From assembly GCA_027318645.1 (NCBI GenBank), contig DAHVOV010000076.1, positions 1 through 33,327 of the forward strand: a stretch of 33,327 nt of DNA, in the 5' to 3' direction. Shown here piece after piece: positions 16,179-22,490 of the stretch; the first letter of the stretch is position 1, and the number at the start of each line of letters is the position of its first letter. The translations under genes were made by a program, and so were the position numbers. The notes beneath the pieces were generated by a model. That model did not search any database and was not told the origin of the DNA. It worked only from the letters and a program-made list of their open reading frames with translations. The DNA comes from Candidatus Aminicenantota bacterium. Lineage in GTDB: Bacteria; Acidobacteriota; Aminicenantia; UBA2199.

Positions 16179-16224
16179 ATTCCCTGTTCGCTTTGCTCGA
16201 AATGGTTCTTGATGCCAGATGATG

Positions 16225-16296
16225 CAGCCCGTAGGGGAGTCGAACCCCTCTTCCAAGAATGAAAATCTTGTGTCCTAACCGATAGACGAACGGGCC
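16225..16296 (-). tRNA. tRNA-Glu (TTC)
   Basis: The minus strand folds as a full cloverleaf: acceptor GGCCCGT with ACGGGCT (first pair G-U), D-arm with GGTTAGGAC, anticodon stem CAAGA/TCTTG enclosing TTTTCAT (anticodon TTC), and T-arm AGGGG-TTCGACT-CCCCT. The discriminator is G and CCA is not encoded. It lies six bases after tRNA-Lys and shares its promoter. Confidence 0.93.
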
Positions 16297-16302
16297 TCCA
16301 TC

Positions 16303-16375
16303 TGAGCCGTGTTGGATTCGAACCAACGACACCCGCCTTAAAAGGGCGGTGCTCTGCCAACTGAGCTAACGGCCC
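16303..16375 (-). tRNA. tRNA-Lys (TTT)
   Basis: The minus strand gives acceptor GGGCCGT with ACGGCTC, D-arm AGCTCAGTTGGCAGAGC, anticodon stem CCGCC/GGCGG around CTTTTAA (anticodon TTT), and T-arm TTGG-TTCGAAT-CCAA. The discriminator is A; CCA is not encoded. It is the first of a two-tRNA transcript. Confidence 0.95.
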
Positions 16376-16390
16376 AAGCCGGTCGCAACA

Positions 16391-16419
16391 AATTTAACAC
16401 AATCGGCCAGGGCTGTCAA
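16391..16419 (-). promoter_or_regulatory. Promoter of the tRNA-Lys/tRNA-Glu unit
   Basis: On the minus strand a consensus TTGACA, 17 bp, TAAATT lies 15 bp before the first base of tRNA-Lys, as expected for a stable-RNA promoter. Confidence 0.7.
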
Positions 16420-16450
16420 TCGCAGGGGCCGGCGCGGCCAGGGCAAAATC

Positions 16451-16533
16451 CAGTGTCAGTGACAGTGTCAGTGTCAGCAAGAACCTAGACGTGCAATCGT
16501 GACGCGTAACGCGTAACGCGTGACGAGTAACAG
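16451..16533. repeat. CAGTGT hexamer array and GTGACGC heptamer array
   Basis: CAGTGN units start at 16451, 16457, 16463 and 16469 (6-bp step). GTRACGC-type units start at 16499, 16506, 16513, 16520 and 16527 (exact 7-bp step). No gene is present between the tRNAs and the outer-membrane protein gene. Confidence 0.85.
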
Positions 16534-16579
16534 CAACAACAGATTTCTCAACTATTCTTGCTTGCAGCCTTATTTATGG

Positions 16580-16719
16580 CTTTCAACGTGGAACGTGGTA
16601 CGTGGTACGTGGAACCTCGATGGACCGTCGGTCTGCAAGCCGCTGGCTAGTTCCAGATCGCTTTATTCTGCTGGTGGAACCTCGATGGACCGTCGGTCTG
16701 CAAGCCGCTGGCCAGTTCC
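16580..16719 (+). repeat. Two tandem copies of the 44-bp dispersed element
   Basis: CGTGG heptads at 16587, 16594, 16601 and 16608 lead into the core 16611-16654; a second core, 16676-16719, differs by one base. Each core starts with GGAAC, ends with GTTCC and contains the perfect hyphenated palindrome GACCGTCGGTC. The second copy lies directly behind the outer-membrane protein gene's stop. Confidence 0.85.
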
Positions 16720-16739
16720 GAGTCCCTTTGTCCTGGTGT

Positions 16740-17408
16740 TCAGTTGAAGAAGAACATGATGCCGGCGCCGACGGAGAAGCCGCTCATGTCGAGGGGCGCG
16801 AACTCCTCGAAGTCGCCGGAGAGGCGGCTCTTGAGGTACAGGTACTTTCCCTCCAGCGAGACGGCGAGCCGCTGCTGGAAGCGAAAGACGACGCCCAGCC
16901 GGCCGTTGAGCCCGAAGCCGAAGCGCTTGGACTCGGCGAAGCCCTTCTGAACGCTGAAGTCCTCGAAGTTGATGAACTCGCCCCACTGCTGGTAGGTCCA
17001 GGCATAGACCCCGCCGCCGAAGCCCAGGAAGGGGTTGACGCGGCCGCGATGGCCCATCGGGTAATACTTGAACCCGGCCTCGATGGGCACGATGCGCAGC
17101 GACACGTTCTGGCTGATGGGCGAGCCGTCCTCGTATTCGTAGTCGCGGTACTTGGCGTAGTGCGTCTTGCCGTAGCTTCCAACCTCGAGGGTGAAGGAAA
17201 GGTCGCGGTTGAGGTAGGCCTCGTACTCGGCGGCATAGAACTCCTTCATCATGTCCGCGCGGTCCAGGGTCAGGTTCTCGATGTTGATCTCCCAGAGATC
17301 GGAGCGCATGCTCGGCACGAACAGGCCGATCTTCAGGTTCACGCTCTGCGCGAGCAGGGCGCCCGAAGCCAGGCCGAAAACGGCGAACCACAGTGCGATG
17401 CGTTTCAT
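16740..17408 (-). CDS. Outer-membrane beta-barrel protein (opacity/porin-like fold)
   Basis: A 222-residue exported protein. A signal peptide (1-20, ending in GALLAQ) is followed by alternating hydrophobic/polar strands with many aromatic residues, such as VNPFLGFGGGVYAWTY, RFGFGLNGRLGVVFRF and the C-terminal FSVGAGIMFFFN. This pattern fits a small eight-stranded barrel of the OmpA/opacity type; no ligand can be named. The ATG at 17408 follows GGAGG; the longer ORF upstream is spacer. A TTGACT (17452-17447) lies in the upstream gap with only a poor -10 (TCCGAT), so the gene may have its own weak promoter or be read from the thioredoxin operon 76 bp upstream. Confidence 0.82.
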   Translation of the reverse strand: MKRIALWFAVFGLASGALLAQSVNLKIGLFVPSMRSDLWEINIENLTLDRADMMKEFYAAEYEAYLNRDLSFTLEVGSYGKTHYAKYRDYEYEDGSPISQNVSLRIVPIEAGFKYYPMGHRGRVNPFLGFGGGVYAWTYQQWGEFINFEDFSVQKGFAESKRFGFGLNGRLGVVFRFQQRLAVSLEGKYLYLKSRLSGDFEEFAPLDMSGFSVGAGIMFFFN

Positions 17409-17484
17409 GTTGAACCTCCATAGATCGGAATGCATGCGTCGTGCCAAGTCAAGACCAGGGAAAAAGGGAAAGAGTGTCCCGTTT

Positions 17485-17805
17485 TCAGGACAGGAGATGC
17501 CTGAGCTTATCGGCCTTTGGCAGGGAGTTGAAGCGGCCGGCCTCCTTGCCTTCCTTGAAGACGATGAGGGCCGGCACGCCCATCACCATGAAGCGGGCGG
17601 CCAGGCCGGGCTCGACGGTGATATCGACCTCGTAGGCGGCCACAGCCAGGGGCGGGTCCCCGGAGAGCAGCTCGTCCAGCAGCGCGGGCAGTGACTGGGC
17701 GATCTTCTTGCAGGGCGCGCAGCCGGGGGATGAGAAATCGAGGATCAGGAGCGGCTCGGCCTTGAGGCGCGCGTCGAGTTCGGACTGGATGATCCTTTCC
17801 ATCAT
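17485..17805 (-). CDS. Small thioredoxin-fold protein (CAPC active site)
   Basis: A cytoplasmic-looking thioredoxin of about 105 residues with FSSPGCAPCKK as the redox centre (CAPC instead of the usual CGPC) and the cis-proline loop GVPALIVFKEGK. Such proteins reduce or oxidise partner disulfides. Its start ATG overlaps the TGA stop of the upstream TlpA-like gene (ATGA); a second ATG follows immediately. Tight coupling suggests it works with that lipoprotein, perhaps as electron donor, though it lacks an export signal and so sits on the other side of the membrane. No typical thioredoxin WCGPC is present, so it is not the housekeeping thioredoxin. Confidence 0.87.
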   Translation of the reverse strand: MMERIIQSELDARLKAEPLLILDFSSPGCAPCKKIAQSLPALLDELLSGDPPLAVAAYEVDITVEPGLAARFMVMGVPALIVFKEGKEAGRFNSLPKADKLRHLLS

Positions 17806-19028
17806 TCCTCCGCCAGCAGGGCCGCGATCCGGGCGGCGATCTGCTCCAGGGTCCCCGACCCGGTCTTGAAATAGGCGATCTTCCCCTTGCGGTTGATGAA
17901 GGCCATGGTGGGGATGGCGGTCACGGCGTAGCTGTCGAACGCCCGCCCCTCGGTGGAGACGGCCACGGGGTAGCCGATGCGCTGGCGGTCGACGAAGCGG
18001 CGGATAAGCGACAGCTCTTCCGTCGCGGTGACCTGAGGCTTCTTCTCGATCTCGTCGGCGTAGCGGCCGTAGAGCCGGGTGTAGCCGATGACCACCAGCC
18101 CGTCGCCCTTGTGCTTGCGGTACTGCTCCTGCAGCATCGGCATCACCTGGCGGCAGGGGGCGCACCAGGGGGCCCAGAAGTCGACGACCACCACCTTGCC
18201 GCGCAGGGCCGCGAAGGGCTGCGGCAGGGCGTTGAGCCAGGACTCGGCGTCCAGCGCCGGCGGGTCCTGCCCCAGCAGCGTCAGCTGCCTGCGCTCGCTC
18301 TCCCAGGACGCCTTGAGCGCCGGCTCGGGATGGAGGGCCAGGGCCTTGTCCAGCTGGGCCTGGGCCTCGGCGACCCGGCCGCTCTCCTTGGCCAGCATGG
18401 CCAGGTTGGCGTGCACCCGGGGCAGCAGGGCGCGGACGTGGGCGGGCAGGCCCGGGTCGTCGATCAGGGCCTGCAAGAACTCGGCCCGCGCGGCGGGGTC
18501 GGGATGGGAGAAGGCGAGGGCCAGGCAGACGTTGTAGAACTGGTTGTCGCGGTTCAGCCGGGGCAGGAGCGAGCGGAACAGGCCGGCCGCCTGCGGGTAC
18601 TCGCGGCGGACCAGGTGCAGGACCACCTTCTGCAGCCGGGCCTCGTCGCCGAGGGCGCCCTCGGCCCTGGCGAGGCGTTCGACGATCCCCGCCGCGTCGT
18701 CGAGGCGGTCGAGCTCGATCATGATCTTGCTGCGCACCAGGTCGAGGGCGTCGCTGCCGCGGAGGCCCTCGCCCCGCTTCAGCAGGGCTTCCAGCTGCTG
18801 GCGGCGCTCGCCCTGCAGGCGGGAGTACTCCTCGACGAACGGCGTCGTCTCGCTCCCCGGGGCCGCGTTCCGCATCCGGGCGTTCAGCTCGTCGCGCTTC
18901 TGGTCGAAGCTGCGCGTCAGGTCGCCGTAGGAGCGGGCCAGGTCGCGCGCCCGCTTCTCGGCCGAGCCGCCGGAGCAGGCGGCGAACGACGCCGCGATGA
19001 ACAGGACCAGCACATGCTTCCGTACCAT
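17802..19028 (-). CDS. TlpA-like thioredoxin lipoprotein with helical N-terminal region
   Basis: A 408-residue lipoprotein: the signal peptide ends in a lipobox-like FAAC with lipidated C18. Residues about 20-270 are helical and charged, with TPR-like helix pairs, and the C-terminal 130 residues are a TlpA/ResA-type thioredoxin domain. The redox motif WCAPC lies at 288-292 and the cis-proline loop is VTAIPTMAFINRKGK. It probably reduces disulfides in periplasmic proteins. The ATG at 19028 is preceded by GGAGG and gives the signal peptide directly; the longer ORF has no signal. A TTGAAA-17 bp-TAGAAT promoter lies upstream. It is first in an operon with the small thioredoxin, possibly also the outer-membrane barrel. 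Confidence 0.9.
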   Translation of the reverse strand: MVRKHVLVLFIAASFAACSGGSAEKRARDLARSYGDLTRSFDQKRDELNARMRNAAPGSETTPFVEEYSRLQGERRQQLEALLKRGEGLRGSDALDLVRSKIMIELDRLDDAAGIVERLARAEGALGDEARLQKVVLHLVRREYPQAAGLFRSLLPRLNRDNQFYNVCLALAFSHPDPAARAEFLQALIDDPGLPAHVRALLPRVHANLAMLAKESGRVAEAQAQLDKALALHPEPALKASWESERRQLTLLGQDPPALDAESWLNALPQPFAALRGKVVVVDFWAPWCAPCRQVMPMLQEQYRKHKGDGLVVIGYTRLYGRYADEIEKKPQVTATEELSLIRRFVDRQRIGYPVAVSTEGRAFDSYAVTAIPTMAFINRKGKIAYFKTGSGTLEQIAARIAALLAEE

Positions 19029-19068
19029 TCGTCCTCCTTCCGGGGTTCCGCCTGGGCCCGACCCGGCG

Positions 19069-19097
19069 ATTCTAGCATAGCCGCGGCGGGTTTTCAA
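19069..19097 (-). promoter_or_regulatory. Promoter of the TlpA-like operon
   Basis: On the minus strand TTGAAA, 17 bp, TAGAAT. A leader of about 35 bases carries the GGAGG site before the ATG at 19028. Confidence 0.7.
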
Positions 19098-19159
19098 ACC
19101 CGCTGCCGCCGCCCCTTCGCGGCCGGGGCCGGCGGCGGCGAAAAAAAATCCCGCCCCTA

Positions 19160-19188
19160 TTGAATTTTTGTTTTTTGTTGACTATAGT
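19160..19188 (+). promoter_or_regulatory. Promoter of the pseudokinase gene
   Basis: TTGAAT, 17 bp, TATAGT, in a T-rich stretch 33 bp before the ATG at 19221; GAGG serves as ribosome binding site. It is divergent from the TlpA promoter. Confidence 0.7.
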
Positions 19189-19220
19189 GCAGGGCATGCC
19201 AAAAAAAGTGAGGTAACAAC

Positions 19221-20654
19221 ATGAAAGAATACAAGGTAATGAACGACTTCGTTTACTACCGCGACCTGTTCTCCGACACCATGGGCATCAACTACCGGGT
19301 GTCGCCGCTGCAGAATCGCAAGCCCAGCGGGCACAAGCTGCTGTGCGAGGTCAGCCCGGCGATCTCGGGCAACGCCGACATGTGGAAGCGGGTCCGGCTC
19401 CTGCTCGAGGGCATCCGCAAGTCGAACATCCCCTTCCTATACTCGCCGGAGAAGATCAACGTCGGCGACAAGGGCGCCCAGCTGGTCTTCGAGTACTTCA
19501 AGGGCCGCAACGCCGAGCAGATCCTGATCGACGCCGAGAAGAAGGGCATGCCGATCAACTTCGACCTGGCCATGTCCCTGAGCATCGCCATCGCCGACAT
19601 CATCGAGGTCGGCTCGTCGATCATCGTCAGCGGCGAGAGGTCCTACCACGGCTTCCTCACGCCCGACAACATCCTCATCCACTACGACGGCAAGATCTTC
19701 CTCAAGAACTACGGCATCTTCCAGTACCTGGAGAAGAGCGAGCCGTTCTTCTCCGAGACCGAGAAGCGCTACGGCTCCTGGCTCACCCCCGAGTTCATGC
19801 GCAAGGAGCGCATCGTCGCCCAGTCCGACATCTACCACCTGGGCTACCTGATCTACCGCATCCTGACCGGCAAGTACTTCTCCTGCGGCGCCGGCGACGA
19901 CTTCGACGCCAAGTTCGCCAACCTCACCTTCAAGCAGTACATGCCCTCCACCGACAAGAACTTCCTGACCAACGTCATCACCTTCTTCAAGAAGACGCTG
20001 AACCCCGACCCGCTGAAGCGCTTCCTGACGATCAAGGAGTTCAAGGACTTCATCGCCACCTACTTCCACATCGAGGAGCTCTCCTCCATCACCTTCAACC
20101 TGGCCTATTTCATGAACTCGCTCTACGGCGAGGCGGTCGAGGAGGAGGACAAGGTCCTCAAGCAGGAGCTGGCCTACGTCGTGCCCGAGCCCAAGAAGGA
20201 GGCGCCGGCGACCGCCGCTTCCAAGGAGGACCTGGTCAGCGGCATCCTCGAGGGGCTGGACGAGCGCAAGAAGGCGCCGGGCTGGCTCTGGCCCGTGTTG
20301 GGCGGCGTGGCCCTGGCCGCCGTGGTGGGCATCTACTTCGCCGTGTCCTCGGGCAAGAAGGCCAGCGAGCTCTCGGCGCAGCAGCAGGCCGAGGCGGCCG
20401 TGCGCCTCAAGCAGCAGCAGGAGCAGCAGGCGCAGATCCAGGCCATGAACGAGAAGATCAAGGAGCTGGAGACGCTGAAGGCCACGGCGGACGAGGCCCA
20501 GAAGAAGGCCCTGGAGCTCGAGAAGCAGCGCATGGAAGAGCTGCGGCGCAAGGCCCAGGAGGACCTGGACCGCAAGAAGGCCGAGGACGAGAAGCGCAAA
20601 CAGGACGAGGCCGCCGCCCAGCAGAAGGCCGACGAGGAGCGCAAGGCCCAGTAG
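19221..20654 (+). CDS. Membrane pseudokinase with coiled coil (N-terminal part of an amber-interrupted gene)
   Basis: The 477 residues start with a eukaryotic-like Ser/Thr kinase fold (about 35-285), then a single membrane span (355-376, WLWPVLGGVALAAVVGIYFAV) and a long charged coiled coil (about 385-477). The kinase core is degenerate: the HRDLKPEN loop reads HGFLTPDN (143-150), so the catalytic Asp is lost, and DFG reads NYG (163-165), so the Mg-binding Asp is lost too. The structural APE-like WLTPEF and the SDIYHLGYLIYRILTG helix are kept. It is therefore probably a pseudokinase that binds rather than phosphorylates. The frame ends at a TAG inside the coiled coil, and the same frame continues to 21041 with clearly coding sequence. 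GAGG precedes the ATG. Confidence 0.85.
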   Translation: MKEYKVMNDFVYYRDLFSDTMGINYRVSPLQNRKPSGHKLLCEVSPAISGNADMWKRVRLLLEGIRKSNIPFLYSPEKINVGDKGAQLVFEYFKGRNAEQILIDAEKKGMPINFDLAMSLSIAIADIIEVGSSIIVSGERSYHGFLTPDNILIHYDGKIFLKNYGIFQYLEKSEPFFSETEKRYGSWLTPEFMRKERIVAQSDIYHLGYLIYRILTGKYFSCGAGDDFDAKFANLTFKQYMPSTDKNFLTNVITFFKKTLNPDPLKRFLTIKEFKDFIATYFHIEELSSITFNLAYFMNSLYGEAVEEEDKVLKQELAYVVPEPKKEAPATAASKEDLVSGILEGLDERKKAPGWLWPVLGGVALAAVVGIYFAVSSGKKASELSAQQQAEAAVRLKQQQEQQAQIQAMNEKIKELETLKATADEAQKKALELEKQRMEELRRKAQEDLDRKKAEDEKRKQDEAAAQQKADEERKAQ

Positions 20655-21041
20655 GAGCTGGAACGCAAGAAGGCCGACGAGGAGAAGGCCCGCCAGGCCG
20701 AGCTGGAGAAGAAACGCGTCGAGGCCGCCAAGGTCAAGCCCGGGGACCAGGTGGCGCTGGCCGAGGTCACGGTCCAGCCCGCCAAGATCACCGGAGAGGC
20801 CCCGGCCATCCCCGGCTCGATGCGCACCAAATACAAGGGCAAGACCATGACCATCCCCACCACCATCCTGGTCGACGAGAACGGCCGGGTGGCCAAGGTC
20901 AAGATCCTGACCGGCAACGTACCCAGCGACATCAAGGCGCTGATCGAGGAGACCCTCAACGGCTGGAAATATTCGCCGGCCCAGAAGGACAACGTCAACG
21001 TCAAGGTCTGGCTCTCCGTCCCCTTCAAGTTCGCCTTCTAA
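20655..21041 (+). pseudogene. In-frame C-terminal remainder: coiled coil and TonB-C-like domain
   Basis: After the TAG the frame of the pseudokinase gene continues for 128 codons to a TAA. It first completes the coiled coil (ELERKKADEEKARQ), then gives a compact domain with ILVDENGRVAKVKILTG, ALIEETLNGWKYSPA and a final KVWLSVPFKFAF, the pattern of TonB C-terminal-like domains that bind partners in the periplasm. Joined, the protein would have 606 residues: cytoplasmic pseudokinase, one span, periplasmic coiled coil and TonB-C domain. A CAG to TAG change would explain the break. If translated separately, a GTG at 20751 is the only obvious start and has no good ribosome binding site. Confidence 0.8.
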
Positions 21042-21056
21042 GGGAACGGGGCCGCT

Positions 21057-21797
21057 TCAGGGCCGGGCCAGGGCGCAGAAGACGGGGAACAGCACCATCC
21101 GCTCATTGCGGGCGATGGCGCTTTTCTCCTGCCGCAGGATCCGTCGCAGCGTCCCCTCGCTGAAGCCCGCCAGGTCCTTCCAGAAGCGCCACTCCCGCTC
21201 CCACGCGGCGCCGGTCTCCGGGCGCGGGAAGTCGAGGATGCTGGCCAGCTCGACCTGGGCGCGGAAGCCGGCCCGCCGCAGCAGCGACGCCAGCCGGCGG
21301 CCGACGCAGGGATCGCCGCCCTGGCGGCGGATGTGCCCGGCGAAGAGTTCCCCCAGGAAGGCCAGGCCGTCCGGCTGGTCGACGCGACAGCCGTAATCGG
21401 GCTCGGCCAGCACCAGCAGCGCGCCGCCCTCGTCCAGCAGACCGCGCAGCCGCTTCAGGAAGGGGAGGGGGCGGCGCTGCCAGAGCAGCACGAAGGAGAT
21501 CACCACCAGGTCGAAGCGCCGCTCCTCGCGCAACAGCCGGCGCTCGTCGCCGGCGAGGTACTCGTTGCCGGGATAGAGCCGGCGGGCGAGCTCCGTCAGC
21601 TCCGGGTCGCGGTCCACGGCCAGCACCGGGCGGCTGCAGGCCTGGCGCAGCTCCTCGGCGATGACGCCGCTGCCGCAGCCGAGATCGAGCACGCGGCGGC
21701 GGTTGGCCACTCCCGCCTTGCGGAACAGGTAGCGCCGGGACGGCGCCAGCCATGATGCCTGCAGGAGGTAGTGCTCGTGGAATCGTTCCGCGTCCAT
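21057..21797 (-). CDS. Class I SAM-dependent methyltransferase
   Basis: A 246-residue cytoplasmic enzyme with the Rossmann-type SAM site: motif I VLDLGCGSGVIAEEL (about 36-50), the acidic VLAVDRDPE (motif II), and FDLVVISFVLLW (motif IV). It uses S-adenosylmethionine to methylate an acceptor that cannot be named from the sequence; it looks closest to the UbiE/small-molecule group. The ATG at 21797 lies seven bases after TATATT with no ribosome binding site, so a leaderless mRNA is likely. It converges with the pseudokinase gene, with only 15 bp between the two stops and no visible terminator. Confidence 0.9.
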   Translation of the reverse strand: MDAERFHEHYLLQASWLAPSRRYLFRKAGVANRRRVLDLGCGSGVIAEELRQACSRPVLAVDRDPELTELARRLYPGNEYLAGDERRLLREERRFDLVVISFVLLWQRRPLPFLKRLRGLLDEGGALLVLAEPDYGCRVDQPDGLAFLGELFAGHIRRQGGDPCVGRRLASLLRRAGFRAQVELASILDFPRPETGAAWEREWRFWKDLAGFSEGTLRRILRQEKSAIARNERMVLFPVFCALARP

Positions 21798-21804
21798 GCG
21801 GCGA

Positions 21805-21834
21805 AATATAGGCCAGCAAAGGCGAGGCTGTCAA
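21805..21834 (-). promoter_or_regulatory. Methyltransferase promoter, predicted leaderless
   Basis: On the minus strand a consensus TTGACA, 18 bp, TATATT. The -10 box ends seven bases before the ATG. Confidence 0.7.
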
Positions 21835-21892
21835 CAGGGAACTCCCGGAACTCGGCTGACGGCCGAGGGCTTTCGGAAAAAAAACCTATCAG

Positions 21893-21944
21893 GCCATCGA
21901 GGTTCCACGTGCCACGTACCACGTTCCACGTTAAGAAACTTGCC
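21893..21944 (-). repeat. Inverted copy of the CGTGGWA/44-bp element (partial)
   Basis: Read on the minus strand, GTTTCTTAACGTGGAAC is followed by CGTGG heptads and GGAACCTCGATGG. It keeps the head and the first part of the core and then stops, while the copy at 16109 has the same head with a full core. Confidence 0.8.
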
Positions 21945-21978
21945 GGAATCGGCATACGGCGGTTGTTGAAGCAGCGAT

Positions 21979-22117
21979 GCGTGATTCGTGATTATTGATT
22001 GGTAAACGCAATGGATCGGTCTGCGCTGTTCCAATCACGAATCACTAATTACTAATCACTCAGATAAATTCATCCTCATTGTTGCCTCTCATCACTCATC
22101 ACTTATCACTCATCACA
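21979..22117. repeat. Heptad arrays GTGATTM / ATCACTM
   Basis: GTGATT words at 21981-22000 face complementary TCAC/TTAC words at 22035, 22042, 22049 and 22056 (7-bp steps); a second array has TCAC at 22092, 22099, 22106 and 22113. The stretch 22026-22059 is the inverted match of 15154-15187. The 386-bp gap between the methyltransferase and FlbD-like genes holds this, the element copy and a promoter, but no other gene. Confidence 0.8.
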
Positions 22118-22146
22118 TTGCCCGCAAAGGCCGATCGTGGTATGAT
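22118..22146 (+). promoter_or_regulatory. Promoter of the FlbD-MFS-SdaA unit
   Basis: TTGCCC, 17 bp, TATGAT. The -35 box adjoins the end of the ATCACTC heptad array. The leader of about 30 bases carries GGAGG nine bases before the ATG at 22184. Confidence 0.65.
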
Positions 22147-22183
22147 GGCGTTCCCGCCCAGCGGCGGCCGGAGGCGACGCCCC

Positions 22184-22438
22184 ATGATCCGCTTGTTCCG
22201 TCACGACGGCCTGGAAATCATGCTCAACGCCGACATGATCCGCGAGATCCGTCCCGGCCCGCCCACGGTGCTGCTCCTCGCCGGCGGCGAGGAGATGCAG
22301 GTCAAGAACACGCCGCGGGACATCATGATCAAGGTCCGCGCCGAGCGCAAGGGCCGCGAGGGCGAGGAACGCGAGATCGCCCCGGCCCCCCCGCGCAAGG
22401 AACCGCCGCCGCAGGAGCCCGGCACGCCGGCCCCGTGA
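22184..22438 (+). CDS. FlbD-family small protein
   Basis: An 84-residue protein whose first 55 residues match the FlbD fold pattern: MIRLFRHDGLEIMLNADMI, then PTVLLLAGGEEMQVKNTPRDIMIKV. Classic FlbD lies in flagellar operons of spirochaetes and clostridia, but its biochemical role is unclear; here no flagellar gene is near, so a stand-alone relative is more likely. The tail after residue 60 is charged and proline-rich (KEPPPQEPGTPAP) and probably disordered. The start at 22184 is chosen because GGAGG precedes it and the family begins with this MI; the longer ORF runs into the heptad repeats. The MFS gene follows after 52 bp. Confidence 0.75.
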   Translation: MIRLFRHDGLEIMLNADMIREIRPGPPTVLLLAGGEEMQVKNTPRDIMIKVRAERKGREGEEREIAPAPPRKEPPPQEPGTPAP

Positions 22439-22490
22439 CCCGCGCCGCCGTTACCCCGCGTCCCGCCCCGAAACCAAGGAGAGAAACCCC

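Noticed and set aside
16520-17423. ORFs with TWNVVRGTWN-like peptides (also near 21.6 kb)
   Set aside because: These are translations of the CGTGGWA heptads and the 44-bp element, not proteins.
19100-19150. GC-rich inverted repeat followed by an A8 tract, as a terminator
   Set aside because: A hairpin followed by A residues on the plus strand is the wrong way round; on the minus strand the T tract precedes the hairpin.
19221-21041. Recoding of TAG as an amino acid in this organism
   Set aside because: sdaA and the 2227-2790 gene end in TAG with no sensible continuation, so TAG is used as a normal stop here.
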